Shown: one piece after another, positions 47,611 to 59,265 of the stretch
Position numbering within the stretch: the first letter of the stretch is position 1
How the letters are laid out: every line of letters begins with the position of its first letter
NCBI GenBank assembly: GCA_950106755.1
Contig: OX467082.1
Span: forward strand, 28,830,001 to 28,894,000
Source: Climacium dendroides
Taxonomy: Eukaryota; Streptophyta; Bryopsida; Hypnales; Climaciaceae
Length of the DNA stretch: 64,000 bases
Direction of reading: 5' to 3'
The notes under the pieces: generated by a model
What the model was told of the DNA's origin: nothing
Databases searched by the model: none
The model's input: the letters and a program-made list of their open reading frames with translations, nothing else
Made by a program: the position numbers and the translations under genes

Positions 47611-47757
47611 GGGTTTGAATTTTCTTGAATTGAACATAAAATAAGTCCGCACAATTAGGGTTTCGAGTTTTCTTGATTTGAGCATGCAAGTAAGTCCATG
47701 CAATTAGGGTTTCGAGTTTTCTTGATTGAGCACGAAAACAAGTCCATGCAATTAGGA
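47611..47757. repeat. Three tandem repeats of about 50 bp upstream of the O-fucosyltransferase gene
   Basis: Units starting at about 47611, 47658 and 47708 share GGGTTT(C/G)(G/A)A(G/A)TTTTCTTGA, then AAGTCC(G/A)(C/T)(A/G)CAATTA. The array ends about 75 bp before the predicted ATG at 47833, so it lies in the promoter or leader. Confidence 0.8.
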
Positions 47758-47832
47758 TTTCAATGCCAACCCTGGATGCACATTCGTTTGCAAACATCGT
47801 CACAGCAAGCTTCTGAATGAATTCGCTCTTCG

Positions 47833-50800
47833 TTGCAGCAATCTTTGTTGCGTCCAGGAGCTATGGCCTGTCCAAGACTGACCTCAACCACTTCTACCAG
47901 CAGTCGTATTCCCCCTCCCAAGTCGGATCTCTCACATTTCAAAGTCTCCTTGTTCGCCAAGCTTCACCTTGTCTTCTACCTCCCTCTGCTCCTCTTCATT
48001 GTCATGTGCTTCATGAGCTTCGGCTTTCGCATTTCTTGGCGTTTCGTAACGCAAATTGAAGTGCAGGAGGGCGGTGATGGGCTGAAGAAGCAGTACTTGT
48101 ATTGGGGTCCACGAATCGATTGTCCTGGAAAGTATTGTGTTCATTGCGGGGGTCTGGGTCACCAGGAGTCCAGCTTGCGATGTGCTCTCGAGGAAGCCAT
48201 GGTTCTCAACAGGTGCTCCACCTTGATCTCCACTTGTGATTAGGGCAAAATTTGGTTGCTATCCTTGTCACTGATATGGACATCCTCAAATTTGGACATC
48301 TGGAGATGGTTGTGGAAAGTAGTTCAAGGAGAGCCGCACAATTACGGAGGGATGTATTTTTTTCAGAGTACCACGTTAGCGTTACCTAGAACAATTGCAA
48401 TGAAGTTGCTATAGTTGTGGATTTTCCAATGGCGACGCAAGAGATTTCGGGGAAATTGAGTGTCAAAACAGAACCAGGAAGAAAAAGGAGTGGTTGTGAC
48501 TTCCACTGCAAGACTCTCTTCCTTCTTTCCAGCGTTCACAAAAAAAAATGTGGCGAAATTAAAAAGAGCTTCTACCAAAAAAAAAAATCCTGCTACAAAA
48601 TATGGGAAGAACACAGTATTAATTAAATTTGAAGTTTGAAAATACTTAGCAGTGTCTTGAGGTGAAACTTGATATAATTACGAAAATCACATTTGGGACC
48701 ACTGCTTCTTTCCTTTTGGAGCCTTACACAATAATTCTGAATCTCAAATTCAGTCAGAAATACTAGCCCTCACAGTTTTGAAGTCTCGTTTCAAATTCGC
48801 TCCTCGCAAGTCCTGCACTCTGACACCCAAATGCAGCTCCTCTTCTTCATCGGCTTCCTGCCACTTGTAGTTTATAGGTTTTAAGTACTCATTGTAATTA
48901 TGTTATTTTGCTTTCAGGCATAGGTGGCTTCGCAGCATCACTTATCACAGCTAATTTGCTTCTTCTCCTTGAAAATGCAGAACATTCGTGTTGCCATCCA
49001 GAATGTGCATTGCCGTCGAACATTCCAATACTAATTTACCGAAGCATAGCAAAGAGCTGCAAGGGTATTCTTCAATCTTCTTTGCAGTTCGCAAGGGATG
49101 ATACTTGCAAGCTGTTCTGAAATCTTTTACTGTGATGTGGTCTCTCTTGCTGGCATGACTTGCTTGCGTGACCCCCTGACTCGCTACAAAGATTTAATTT
49201 GGTTATGTTTTCATGACTAGTTTGATGCGAGCCAGAGCCTCGAGAAACAAAATTACATTTTGCACGAATTATAATATAAGGAACCGTCACCAATTGGTTG
49301 TCTTGCAGCAGCTTGCAACCCCGTATGGATACGCTTTACGATTTGGCCTTGATGTCACACAGAGTGCCTGTGATTGTATCAGACTCAAAAGAATGGCAGG
49401 ATATACTTGTCAGAAAATATGGATCATTTGTTCAAGTGGAAGGCATCAAGCGGGAGGAGCTTAAGAGAAATTCTGTGTTTCAACAGGCGTATGTCATAAA
49501 TCGCACCGCAAATCGGCTGGCATGGTAACTAAAGATTGTGCTTCGCTATTCACTTCCTTAAGCGAAAGACAATTCTCATGAGTTTGCAAATACCGCAAGA
49601 GATATGAAGCCCACTCAAAATTATGAAATTAAAACTCTTCAAGCTAAGTTAAGCAGTTTCAACTCTTTAAGCATACTGCAATTGAGCAATTTGGACATTT
49701 GTTGGAACGGAGGGTTGAATTACAAAAAAGGCCATGGCAATGGTCCTTTTATAAATCCTTGAATGGCTGCTCCTATTTTAATGCTCCTGAGCATAACTTA
49801 ACAAAATTTTCATATTGTAGCAACAGAATAATGATACATGGGGAGCAATCCACTGTTCATTCACTTTACTCGATAGGCTGTGGCAGGTTCATGGAATGCA
49901 AAAATCGGCACAATCGAAGTGCCATCACGCTTCCTTATTCCTTTCTGCCGTCTATAGCTGCTCGCCCACTTCAAGCTGCTGCTGATCTCGTAAGACAACT
50001 TACAGCTTTATAGAGTCATAGTGACTCCCCATGAACAGTTCATCATTTTTGACGAACTTTAGGGTATGGGATTCAAGGGCTTAATGTTCAAGGAATTCTC
50101 AAACCCTAAAATTTATAGAGCACAATTTCGAACCCAAGCACTAAAATTCCTTGAGAATTATGAACTACTTGCGGCGAGTAACTATGACTCCTGTTGACCA
50201 CCCCTGTTAAATACACGATATGAATAATCGCTTAATATGTTGTGTGCTACATGAACTCTTTGATTCCTTAATAGTTTCTGGAAGATTGTTGAGGACATGC
50301 TATTTGTTTCTAATGGGGGGAGTCACAGTAGATTTCAGCAAACTTGTTGAAATGTAAACTTTATCTCTATCCTTTTGGCACAAAAACGGAGGATCAGATG
50401 GCAAACGCTAATGCATTTTCAAGCAAACTTCTCCACCTCCTATTCTTTGTCTCCAATGCTCGTCGAATTGGCTTTCAGCTGGTTTGTTGCAAGCACTGGA
50501 GGACTTTGAGGGGACTTCATTCCCCATTTATCAAGATCTTAATGAATAGGGAATGGGGGGAATCCTCACTTTCTTGAATTTTCAGACGTGATGAATTGCA
50601 GCAGCTCGCAGTCGAGGATGAGACTAATCCTGTAGTTGGTGTTGTTTACTCAGATAAAAACGAAGCTGAAAGACTACGACGCATTACATGTCCGGAGAGG
50701 CGATAAACTGAAGGTTCACAAGGACAAATCTGGAGCGGTCCGCTCCATGTACGCCAACCTGGACCGTGACACTCAGCCTGAGGCCGTAATGGAACGTATC

Positions 50801-51195
50801 AAGCTCTGGATACCTGCTGGCCGCACTCTGTACATTGCCACTGATGAGAAACAAATTCACTATTTCGACAAGCTGTTGTCTAAGTATGCTCTAGCAAACC
50901 TTGGCCATTGCTACAAACGTATGAAAATAAATTGCTTTTCCCTTGTATCTATCTTATGGTTCTTTCTTAAAATGGATCTTATGTGTCCAGATACAGAGTG
51001 ATGAAGGCTGAGAATTTCTCTGCAATCTTGGAGCCAGTTGTTCACAACAATTATCAGCTTTTTATGGTTGAGCGGTTGGTGATTGTCGGAGCAAAGACTC
51101 TGGTGAAGACATGGAAGGAAGAGCCAGGTGATCTGAGCTTGAGTGACGAAGAGAAGAAGAAACGACATCGATGGCAGCATGCTGGAGCGCTGTAA
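47833..51195 (+). CDS. O-fucosyltransferase-family glycosyltransferase, type II membrane protein
   Basis: Exons 47833-48212, 48981-49064, 49309-49524, 49887-49989, 50654-50883 and 50991-51195 close in phase (1218 nt, 405 aa). A short basic N-terminus is followed by one membrane segment (about 44-66), as in Golgi type II enzymes. The lumenal part has the plant-family landmarks YLYWGPRIDCPGKYCVHC, LGHQESSLRCALEEA, TFVLPSRMC, MDTLYDLALMSHRVPV, AWFMECKNRHNRS, and HVRRGD at residues 273-278, the conserved HxRRGD motif of fucosyltransferases; EPVVHNNYQLFMVERL follows. A GDP-fucose:protein or polysaccharide fucosyltransferase role is inferred from the family; the acceptor is unknown. There is a 768-bp first intron. 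The start was taken at the first ATG in frame with the membrane segment. Confidence 0.93.
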
Positions 51196-53630
51196 TGTTG
51201 TACTGTACCCTCGTCATGATTATGATACAGTATTTCTATTCATCAGTCACATCTGCAGGAGATTCATATTACTAACAATCGAAATTGTGGACCTTCAGTT
51301 CATGATTTATGGAAAGAATGTGGAATGCAAATCAAAATCAACTTTGAAATTAAAGTTGGTTCTTTCTTATAATTTAGCCCTTAAAGGACGAACGTGTGAC
51401 CTTGGAAATCATCCATTTTCATTACCATGTGAATCATTGGCTTAAGAAATAGCAAAAGTACTCATTGGAAGCCAAACTACTGTAGAAGATCTCCCCTTTT
51501 CACAACAAAATTCTGAGGATGAATAGTTGCACTTTTGTCCTACTAGAAGGATTTCCTATCATCTATTGGATGCCAAATGTTCATGTCAACATTTAAGAAT
51601 TAATGTTACAAATTTGTGTCATGGAAAACTTTCTATGACACCAACTTTAAAAAGTTTTCCATGACATTCTTAACCTGTAAGGACAACTTGGGGTCTGAAA
51701 TCAATGATTGGATGTTTGGGTACATTCATATGAAGTCAATTTTGAATGGAGCTTTTGAGACATAGGGTAGCCAAGGATGTAATCATGTACTTTGTTCAAG
51801 GTAATTTTATTATGTCTAATTAAGTGCCTAGATTAAAAGTGATGTTCCCCCCACCCCAAAAAAAAACAAAAAAAACAACTAGAAAGGGCCAATAGCTTTG
51901 GGCAACAAGTACAAAATTCTCTTCTACTTTTGAGATTTGATAAATAAATAACTAGTGTAATTGATCATGTAGTATATAAATATTAAAGAAAATTATATGT
52001 AGTGTAAAAATCTTAAAGGAAAGCAACAATTGCTAATACTATCAAGCATGATTTGAAAAAAAAAAACATCTAATTTCAAATGTTGTTATCTTACTACCAT
52101 AACTTTCTAATAGGCTTGGGTAGCTTTTTGCCTAATAATTAATGAAAGTGAAAAAAACAATTAGGCAGCCCAAAGAATAATATATCAGAATTGGTCAATT
52201 TTAAAATATAATTAAAATGAATTAGGCATTCATTTCATTAAGTTGTTCTTACAAGTTGGAGATGGTTGTTGCTACTTTCCTATTAAGGCAACTGCATTTA
52301 CCTAAACCCTTGCCCTAACCTCCAAACCCTAAACTCTCTTCTTTGTAGGTCAAGGTTTTATTAAATGTTAGAATTTGTTGCGTGTCTAGTGACGTACCAA
52401 ATAATCAACCACCAACCACCATGCAATCAACTGAGTGTTTTGTTTGCCATCTAACACATGTGATAAAACAAGCACAAATCTAGGGTGCCTACTTGCTTTG
52501 TAAATGGGATGACCTCATCTAAAGGCTTGGTTGTATTGTGACTTTTTTTTTGCAATGGAATTCCATTTGTCTCAAAAAAATTAAATTAAATGGGATGACT
52601 TCTTCACAAGTTACTCAATTTGCAAGGTGGGTGGGCATGCTCTTTAGGAGAAGATAGTAGTTTTTTACACCCAAAAATTTAAGGAGAGTGACATTTGGAC
52701 CCAGAAAATTAGAGGAAAGTGACATCCAAATGTTTTTAGAAACTGGCGTCAAATTTAGGGCCGTCTTGATTGCCAGTCAGTGTGCTGGCCCGGCCAGGCA
52801 CGATGAGCGGCTTCTGTGGCTGTAGCATGGACGCAGCGAATGACGAACTCCCCAACGCCTGAACAACAGATCATCTGAACCAAAGTGGAAAATGCCACTT
52901 ACTTTGACCGCCAATCTCACCTTGCTTGCTTCCTCTTTACAGTTGTTGAAAACGGTTTTCAGAAACTGAAAACCAAAAACATTCGCTGAGGACTGGTTCC
53001 CCACTCAGGTTCAATGTATGCCAAACAATAATACGTCAAAAATGAAACAATATTGGAAAAGTTAGTTTGAGTTTCAATATTGCAAAAGGATTGCTAACAT
53101 AAGTATACAACTTCAGATATTTTTGCAAGAACTCTAAGAAAGCAACCCTTGCAACATAAGATAATGTTCGAGTACTGCAATGTGTGTGAAACAATCATTG
53201 TCTTTGTACTGCAAACAAAAGTAATTGCCACTGCATTGTTGCAATACTATAATTGCAATTGTTTTTATTTTCCTGATGTGATTTTTTTCCTCTATCAATG
53301 GAAACTGTCCATGTGTTTCAGAGACAAATCTCACCAGTGAGCGGCTTGTCTGGTACTCGGATTGCACCCCCTGCTTTTGTGCTTCCCGCCTTGCTCTTTA
53401 ATCGAAGGTTACCATCTTTGAAAGTACAGCAAAACAAAGCCTGAAGTTCGGAAGAATCGGAACCGTGGCTCTTTTCCAAAATAGAAAAAGTCTACTCAAA
53501 CCTTCAACGACTGCAGTCCAAAGTCCGTCGCTTTCCCATTTCCCGAATACCGGTAACTTACTGTAGTCTCCGTCTTAAATAGCCCGGCCGCTTGAATTGC
53601 TGAGCGTACCGTCGTAGTATCTTCCTCCCC
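51196..53630. other. Intergenic, no firm gene
   Basis: A perfect 15-bp stem lies at 51618-51632 / 51651-51665, 420 bp after the stop. Repeat-like AT-rich DNA runs to about 52.7 kb. A GC-richer island starts at about 52.75 kb, with a TTAAATA element at about 53574, but no reverse-strand frame there begins with ATG. Confidence 0.5.
51618..51665. repeat. Perfect 15-bp stem-loop
   Basis: GTCATGGAAAACTTT (51618-51632) pairs exactly with AAAGTTTTCCATGAC (51651-51665), with an 18-base loop. It is AT-rich and lies downstream of the O-fucosyltransferase gene. Confidence 0.9.
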
Positions 53631-53637
53631 TGGATGG

Positions 53638-53952
53638 ATGGGTGGCGCCAATGAATCGAACAAACCCGATCGACGCTACAGTGACTTCGACAACTGCAAG
53701 ATGGCCACTGGCATCGCCGACTTTGAGAAATTCGGTGGAAGGTCCGGCCGTCCGGGCATGGGATTCGAAGTGATCTGCATCAATTGCTGCTGCCGCCGCA
53801 AGGAACTTGTGGTGCGAGGCCTACTTGACGTGACTGTCCATCAACAGAAAGTTAACGAGAAAAACGAAGTGAAAGCAACTGAACCCAATCCAGAGTTCCG
53901 GACTATGAGAGGCCCGAGATTGGGTTCCATCTCGGTGTGGGTTGTGAGGTAG
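53638..53952 (+). CDS. Hypothetical small protein, 104 aa (doubtful)
   Basis: An ATG-started frame in a GC-rich island, MGGANESNKPDRRYSDFDNC onward, with a Cys cluster (ICINCCCRRK) in the middle and a charged C-terminal half. A TTAAATA element about 60 bp upstream and a pyrimidine-rich leader make it a possible gene. No domain is recognised, and it might be one exon of a longer gene or a chance frame. Confidence 0.3.
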   Translation: MGGANESNKPDRRYSDFDNCKMATGIADFEKFGGRSGRPGMGFEVICINCCCRRKELVVRGLLDVTVHQQKVNEKNEVKATEPNPEFRTMRGPRLGSISVWVVR

Positions 53953-54369
53953 AAACTCATCTATAAGCAACACTTTTTTTCTATAAGCATCTGTCTCAAA
54001 GGGCAAGTGTCCAAGAAAGTTTCATGAGATTATGAGGGAACTCAAGAGAAATGCAACCCAAGTGGTTTCGTAATTTTCCAACATTCTAGCAATATTTTAC
54101 AAATTTTCAAAGTTGAAAAACAATGTGGTAGCTTATCATTGAACTCACCCTCAATAGACCTCAACTCTCACTTTAGTTGCTTCAAAAAACTCTTCACTTC
54201 ATATTGGTTGCATCTCAAAATTTTTGTTGATTTTGAATCAAGAAGTACTTATTTTAGCCCATTAATTAGATACTAGAAAAGTGTAGAAAAATAGCACTTA
54301 AAGGTGTTTCTACTTTGGAGATCACAATTCTTGCCAATTCTTCCTCTTCATCCAGTGAAACTCATTGAC
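53953..54369. other. Repeat-like sequence
   Basis: Contains a copy of the dispersed motif at about 54053-54115 and a block (TTGCTTCAAAAAACTCTTCA) related to 30840-30870. No gene is seen. Confidence 0.5.
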
Positions 54370-55310
54370 ATTAACCCCTAAATGATTTGAACTATGTTTT
54401 CACCAAAAATGCTCAAAAACTGCCATTTCTAGGACAAGTACCAAATTTTAGAAAAAAAACATTTTTCTATACATGTAACCATAGGATCTTGTAGTACACT
54501 AGTTCGAGAAGATGTGGAAAAATTTTCAGAATTTTTCACCATGTATATTGCAAGATATTAGCGTTTGAATGGACAAAAATCCTCTTTTGGGTCTTACAAA
54601 AAACCAAGCAGCTGCAGTTCACAATGTCAAATTGAAAAAAAATCCAAAATGATGGTTACTCATTCTCCAAGGCAAGTTGGCTACATGCTTGAAAAAAATC
54701 AAATCATTTGGAATTGTACAACATATAGGAAAAAAATAATAAGTAGAAAAAAATAGAGAATGATTCAAAATACCAAATTGTCAAGAATTTAATTACTGAA
54801 TTGAAAAATGCCAATCCCAATGGATGCAATGTTGTAATGAACAATCTACACCCAATGTTTTTATTTTTTTTCAAAAATATTTAAAAATGAATAAGATGAA
54901 AGACTTCAAAGTTTATTTGAGAATAGAAAATTTATAACTACCTACAAACTACCCCAAACTAAAACTCCTCATAACTTTCATCTCATTAATCAAAATGGAA
55001 TGATTCAAAGCTTTCCATCCATATATAAATCCAAAGAATCAATTCCAAATTTTTATTTCTTAAAAAAGTGATTTTTAAAGAAGTTTTTTTTGTAGCCAGG
55101 ATTGTCCGCTAAACGTAGAAAATGACATATCATACAATAACTTTTTGACCATGTAGTCAAAAGTTAGGAAAATTGTTGGGCCTTAAAGCTACTCCTTGGT
55201 CACATGTTGTGTGAAAATTTCAAAGAAAAAAAAACTCCATTCGTAGTGAGCTGCCCAAAATTGCTATTTTGCCAAAAAAATGCAGTTTGGGCATTTAGGG
55301 GTTAAACTGA
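54370..55310. repeat. Dispersed repeat family A, copy 2
   Basis: Direct-orientation counterpart of 24960-25910, with the best similarity over 54420-54760. The block order is conserved: CCATTTCTAG, GTAACCATAGGATCTTG, GAAGATGTGGAAAAATTTTC, GCAAGATATTAG, GCAAGTTGGCTACATGC. Confidence 0.8.
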
Positions 55311-56869
55311 ACTTTAAATTGAACAATAAAATGAATATAGGGAGAAAGGATGGTAATACTAGTTATCTTATAAAACAAAACAAGAATAGAGTCAATTGCT
55401 GAATGCAACAATACCAAAAAAACATTCATCAAGTTTGCAAGGTTCTCATTGAGAAGATGTTTGGATGTCATTGGAGTTTAGCACAAACTAATGAATGAAA
55501 GAATAATCACATGATGATATGATGGATAAAGATAGCATAGATGAAAGTATGACACAATTTGCATTTAACATACATAATAATCCTAAGCACTCAAGTGTCC
55601 ATTTTATGGTTGCTATCCAACTTTGGACAATATTTTCAAGTAGAGAAAAAATGTTCAAATTCTTATTTTTTTTTCTTGTAAACTAGGTTGGGTTGTCTTT
55701 CAATTTTTATATTAAAAACTAAGATTGCTATAGTCAAACAAAAAATATAAGGGAAATAGCCCACAAAGTGTTTAAAATTTGTTATGTGTTGGAAAATTTA
55801 TATTTTAGAAAAGTGTTGATGTTCTCATTACTAGATCTTATGCACTTTTTTTTTCAAAACTCATTTGAATGGAATTTTTAAATAGTTTTATAATTTTGAT
55901 CACATGGATATTTTTTACTTTTGTATTGCACACTATTTTATTTGATGAAAACTTTGAAAAAGTTATAGAACTTATACTTTATATACTCCCTCCATCCCAA
56001 AATGATTTTCTTGTTGAAAAAAATGGGATAGATTAAGGCTTAAAATAACATTTTAAAAACTTGTTGTTGGACAAAATTGTTGCAAATAGAGTTTGGTAAA
56101 CTTTTCAAAGTGAAGTTTGGAAGTATTGAAAAGTGAAATTTTTGAGGCATTTTCAAGGAGCACCAATGGACACTTAATTGTTGAGTATAAGGTGTCATTT
56201 TGTAGATAGTTAATATAGGCCCAAGACCATGTGTGAACCTTTGTACCATCTCTCAAAGCTTCATCTCCTTCAATTGGACAACACTCAAAGAGATGCAAAA
56301 AATAAGAACAAATAATGTTGCCATCTTTACTTCATCATGTATCCTATATCTACAAGACGATCCTACCCAATGGAGGGCTCAAATTTCTTCTAAGGTAGGA
56401 AGCTCATAAATCAACCATCTAAGGGATAATGGCCCTTTGTAGGAAAATCAGCAAAGTGTAACATTTTTCACAATTTTTGGTAGAAAGAGAAAAGATAAAC
56501 AATTTGTTGACAATTTAAATCGTAATTTTTTGACTTACGATGAATTAACTATGAATTTTCAAAGTGAAAGGTGCATAGATAGCTATCGGTGCTCATAGAC
56601 TGAACCAATCCTTCAATCAAAATCACCCTCTAAATGGAGCACTTCAAACTTATATTTTTGGCTCTTAGAGAATGATCCAAATCATCCTTTGATTTATTTT
56701 AGCCTTACATGAATGTATATTTTACTCAAAGTGATTTAGAAACACAATTAAAAAGCAAAAAGTGCATTGAACAAACTGTGATCCATTTTTAAAAACTCTC
56801 TGCACCATTTATGACATTTCTACAAGACGATCCCAAATGCCCACTCACAATTTGAGCCTCCTATGGGAT
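55311..56869. other. AT-rich intergenic, no gene supported
   Basis: Contains a Stowaway-like terminal sequence at 55984-55999 and blocks reminiscent of (TA)CAAGACGATCC repeated at about 56352 and 56822. Only chance frames. Confidence 0.5.
55984..56030 (+). mobile_element. Possible Stowaway-like MITE end
   Basis: TA followed by CTCCCTCCATCCCA at 55986-55999 matches the well-known terminal sequence of Stowaway (Tc1/mariner-derived) MITEs, which insert at TA. No matching inverted end is clear within 300 bp, so this is a solo end or a chance match. Confidence 0.4.
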
Positions 56870-57240
56870 GACAACCCATTTCCAACCACTTAAGCAATTA
56901 CGCATATTTGGAGCTCAGATTTTTAGTGCGCGGAATTTTTTTCCATGTACAAAAATAGAGTTTGGAAGGATTGCATATTTTTCCAAAATTTTATTACACG
57001 AAACATATTTACTATGAATTTTTTAATAGAAGATTCTCTTCAACCTATAATGGTTATATAGACCTTTCTATTCCTAACCATAGGCTGATTGCAAAATCGA
57101 CTTAGGACTGGTTGCAATATTAACAGCCTTGTAGCCAATCATAATGCGCCACAACTACTCCTTGAACTACGCCACAACTCACGGAAACAGGGTAGTCTAT
57201 AAATTGAAAATGGGGTGGTGGTTGGAAATGGGTCCCTTAA
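56870..57240. repeat. Dispersed repeat family B, copy 2
   Basis: Direct counterpart of 30160-30560: CACTTAAGCAATT, a GGAAGGATT(G/T)CATATTTTT block, TTC(A/T)ACCTAT, GG(T/A)TATATAG and CCTAACCATA with GATTGCAAAATC. No open frame is shared. Confidence 0.75.
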
Positions 57241-57690
57241 TGTGTCAAGTCCTCGTGTCTAGGCTGCTTTGTACTTGTTTCTGGTTTCGTTTAATGCAGT
57301 GGGGTCTCCCTATTTGTTACAAAAAATTTATAAAATTTTTGAAAAAAAATCTTCTAATGCTTCCCTCTCCCAAACTTCCGTTCTGTAGCAAACGCCGACT
57401 GTCCTCGTGAATGATCTCACTCATAGTCAACGAAATACTCCGTAACTTACAATCAGTCAAACTAAGTCAAGGCATGGATTCCGTTCCATTCTCAGTTCTC
57501 TCCGTAACGCCATCCATATCACAGCCAGTCCAGAAGCAAAATGGATTACGAAGCACATGATCCACTTGCACCAACTCTTCTCTTCTGCTCGCGACAACCA
57601 CCCTCTCTTTTTCTTCTTCTTTTTTGACACAAGTAAAGCTTTACCTTCATTGCAAGGGAAAAATACAAGTGCCCAGCCGGAACGCGGCCT
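57241..57690. other. Transition into a GC-rich island, no gene supported
   Basis: The reverse-strand 114-aa frame at 57457-57801 begins with an ATG, but its composition (poly-Lys run from a TTCTTCTT tract) is not persuasive. Confidence 0.4.
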
Positions 57691-57695
57691 GGTGG

Positions 57696-57703
57696 TATAA
57701 AAG
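57696..57703 (+). promoter_or_regulatory. TATA box (TATAAAAG)
   Basis: A consensus TATAAAAG sits in a GC-rich stretch; a start near 57727 would place the hairpin of 57759-57782 in the leader. The downstream ATG at 57812 opens only an 11-codon frame. Which gene it drives is unclear; the RIN4-like gene 1.5 kb away, through a spliced leader, is possible. Confidence 0.5.
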
Positions 57704-57758
57704 CACGCAAAAGAGAACGCAACATCAATTAAAATACTGTGCAAGGGGAAAGAAACTC

Positions 57759-57782
57759 CTCGCGCCGCGGTGGCGGCGCGAG
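57759..57782 (+). repeat. Perfect GC-rich hairpin, 10-bp stem, 4-base loop
   Basis: CTCGCGCCGC pairs exactly with GCGGCGCGAG around GGTG. It lies about 60 bp after the TATA box, so it would be near the 5' end of the transcript and could hinder scanning ribosomes. Confidence 0.9.
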
Positions 57783-59265
57783 CGCGACAACCACCTTTCA
57801 CTCATCAGTCATGATCGCCCCCGCGGGTCTTCTCCAACCTCGCTGACTGGCGGGGAGTTCACGATACACTTCTCTCATTCATGCTCTTCCCGAAATTGCA
57901 GTCCCGCCGGGCTCCACCCCAAGTGGAACAAAAGAAACCCGCACTCATGATTGTCGAAAAGAAGCCGTGAACTTCGGAGCTTTTTAATGAGCTGGCGACG
58001 GTGAGTGGCGCTTGCCAGCGGTGTCAACCCAGGTTGTAGATTAGACTAGAGGGGCGCCTGAAAGGGCCACAAAACTCTCCCGAATGCAATAGCAATTCCT
58101 CGTCAGGTGATGCGTGGACAGTGATTCAGTGAGTTTTCTTTTATCATTTCGGGAAAAGAAGCCAGCTATTTCTACGTACAATACTCGATCGTGGGATACT
58201 TGGGTGATACTTGGTGTTACCTGTATCAAAAACTAGGTGATGACTGTGTATGATTTGGCTACTTGTCTAGAAATACTGGGCTGTTTTGATTCCAAAAAAT
58301 GGAAAAAATCCTTAACAAATGAAAAAGCGAACGTCTTTGGGCTATAGCCGAATGGCGAAAAATCGTGCATAAGAAAAACACGGTGCGTGCTTACCCCCCC
58401 TGAATTCAAGCCCCATCAACAGCTCCTCTAGCACGGCGCAACAACTGGAGCACACAATGCGATAAATATATAAAATATGTCTATGTAGGCAAGTTCCTGG
58501 CGCTTGTACGGGTTAATTACCTGCCCAGACAACAGAGACACCCGTGAGGATTTACCAAGCTTAGTATTAGATGACGTTGATCGTTGTTCCAGAAGGGTTT
58601 TTTTGTGATTGAAGGTGACGTAGTTGGCACAAAATAGCAGTGCTCGGTACAGTCCCGCATGGTCCCGCATCTGTCTGTGCAGCTTCTCACTTGTTTTGCG
58701 CCCGAGTTCAGTGGCAACGGACCTGGTGACTTCGGTGCTCGCGTACACTATTGGTTTGAACTGTTGAATGGTCCATGGTGGTTTTCACTTCTGGAAGTGA
58801 CCACTTCAGTTCTTACCTTTCTAGGGAATCGGAACCTTCAACTCGTGGGAGGGATATCTTGCTTGGGGAAGAACTGGTCGTGAGGTGGCGGGAGGATTCT
58901 GTTTGGAGAGTATTATTCTTTAGCACAATCATTTGGTTCTTATGTGCTTCTTATGTGAATCTGGACTGTAGTCACGAGTTGTTGCTCACGGAGACACAGT
59001 CCGGGACACAGTCATTCTCCACGTGATACGCATGAGGGCTTGGTCGTCACACAGTTTTGGCGCGTTGCCGAAGTGTTCTCTCGGTTTGTGCAGGGATGGG
59101 CTTAGACATCAACAGATGATTTCAGTTGCTTAGTGTCCTTAGTGATGCGGATTTTCGATTTCGGTAGTGGATTTTGCAGCGTTAGGAGCTAGCTTCGACT
59201 TGTAGAAACCATTCGTGTAAGGATTTGTGAGGCAGGGTCAAGCCCCCAATTTCAGTTTTGCAGGA
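57783..59265. other. Leader/promoter region of the RIN4-like gene
   Basis: A second strong A/T element (ATAAATATATAAAATA) is at about 58463-58478. A reverse-strand frame at 58428-58748 begins at GTG and has protein-like sequence (ELGRKTSEKLHRQMRD) up to a GGTAAAT, so a reverse-strand exon cannot be ruled out. TTTTGCAG just before GAATGG at 59264 looks like the acceptor of a leader intron. Confidence 0.4.

Noticed and set aside
57457..57801. Reverse-strand 114-codon frame
   Set aside because: Contains a poly-Lys run from a TTCTTC tract and spans a TATA box of the opposite strand; no homology visible.
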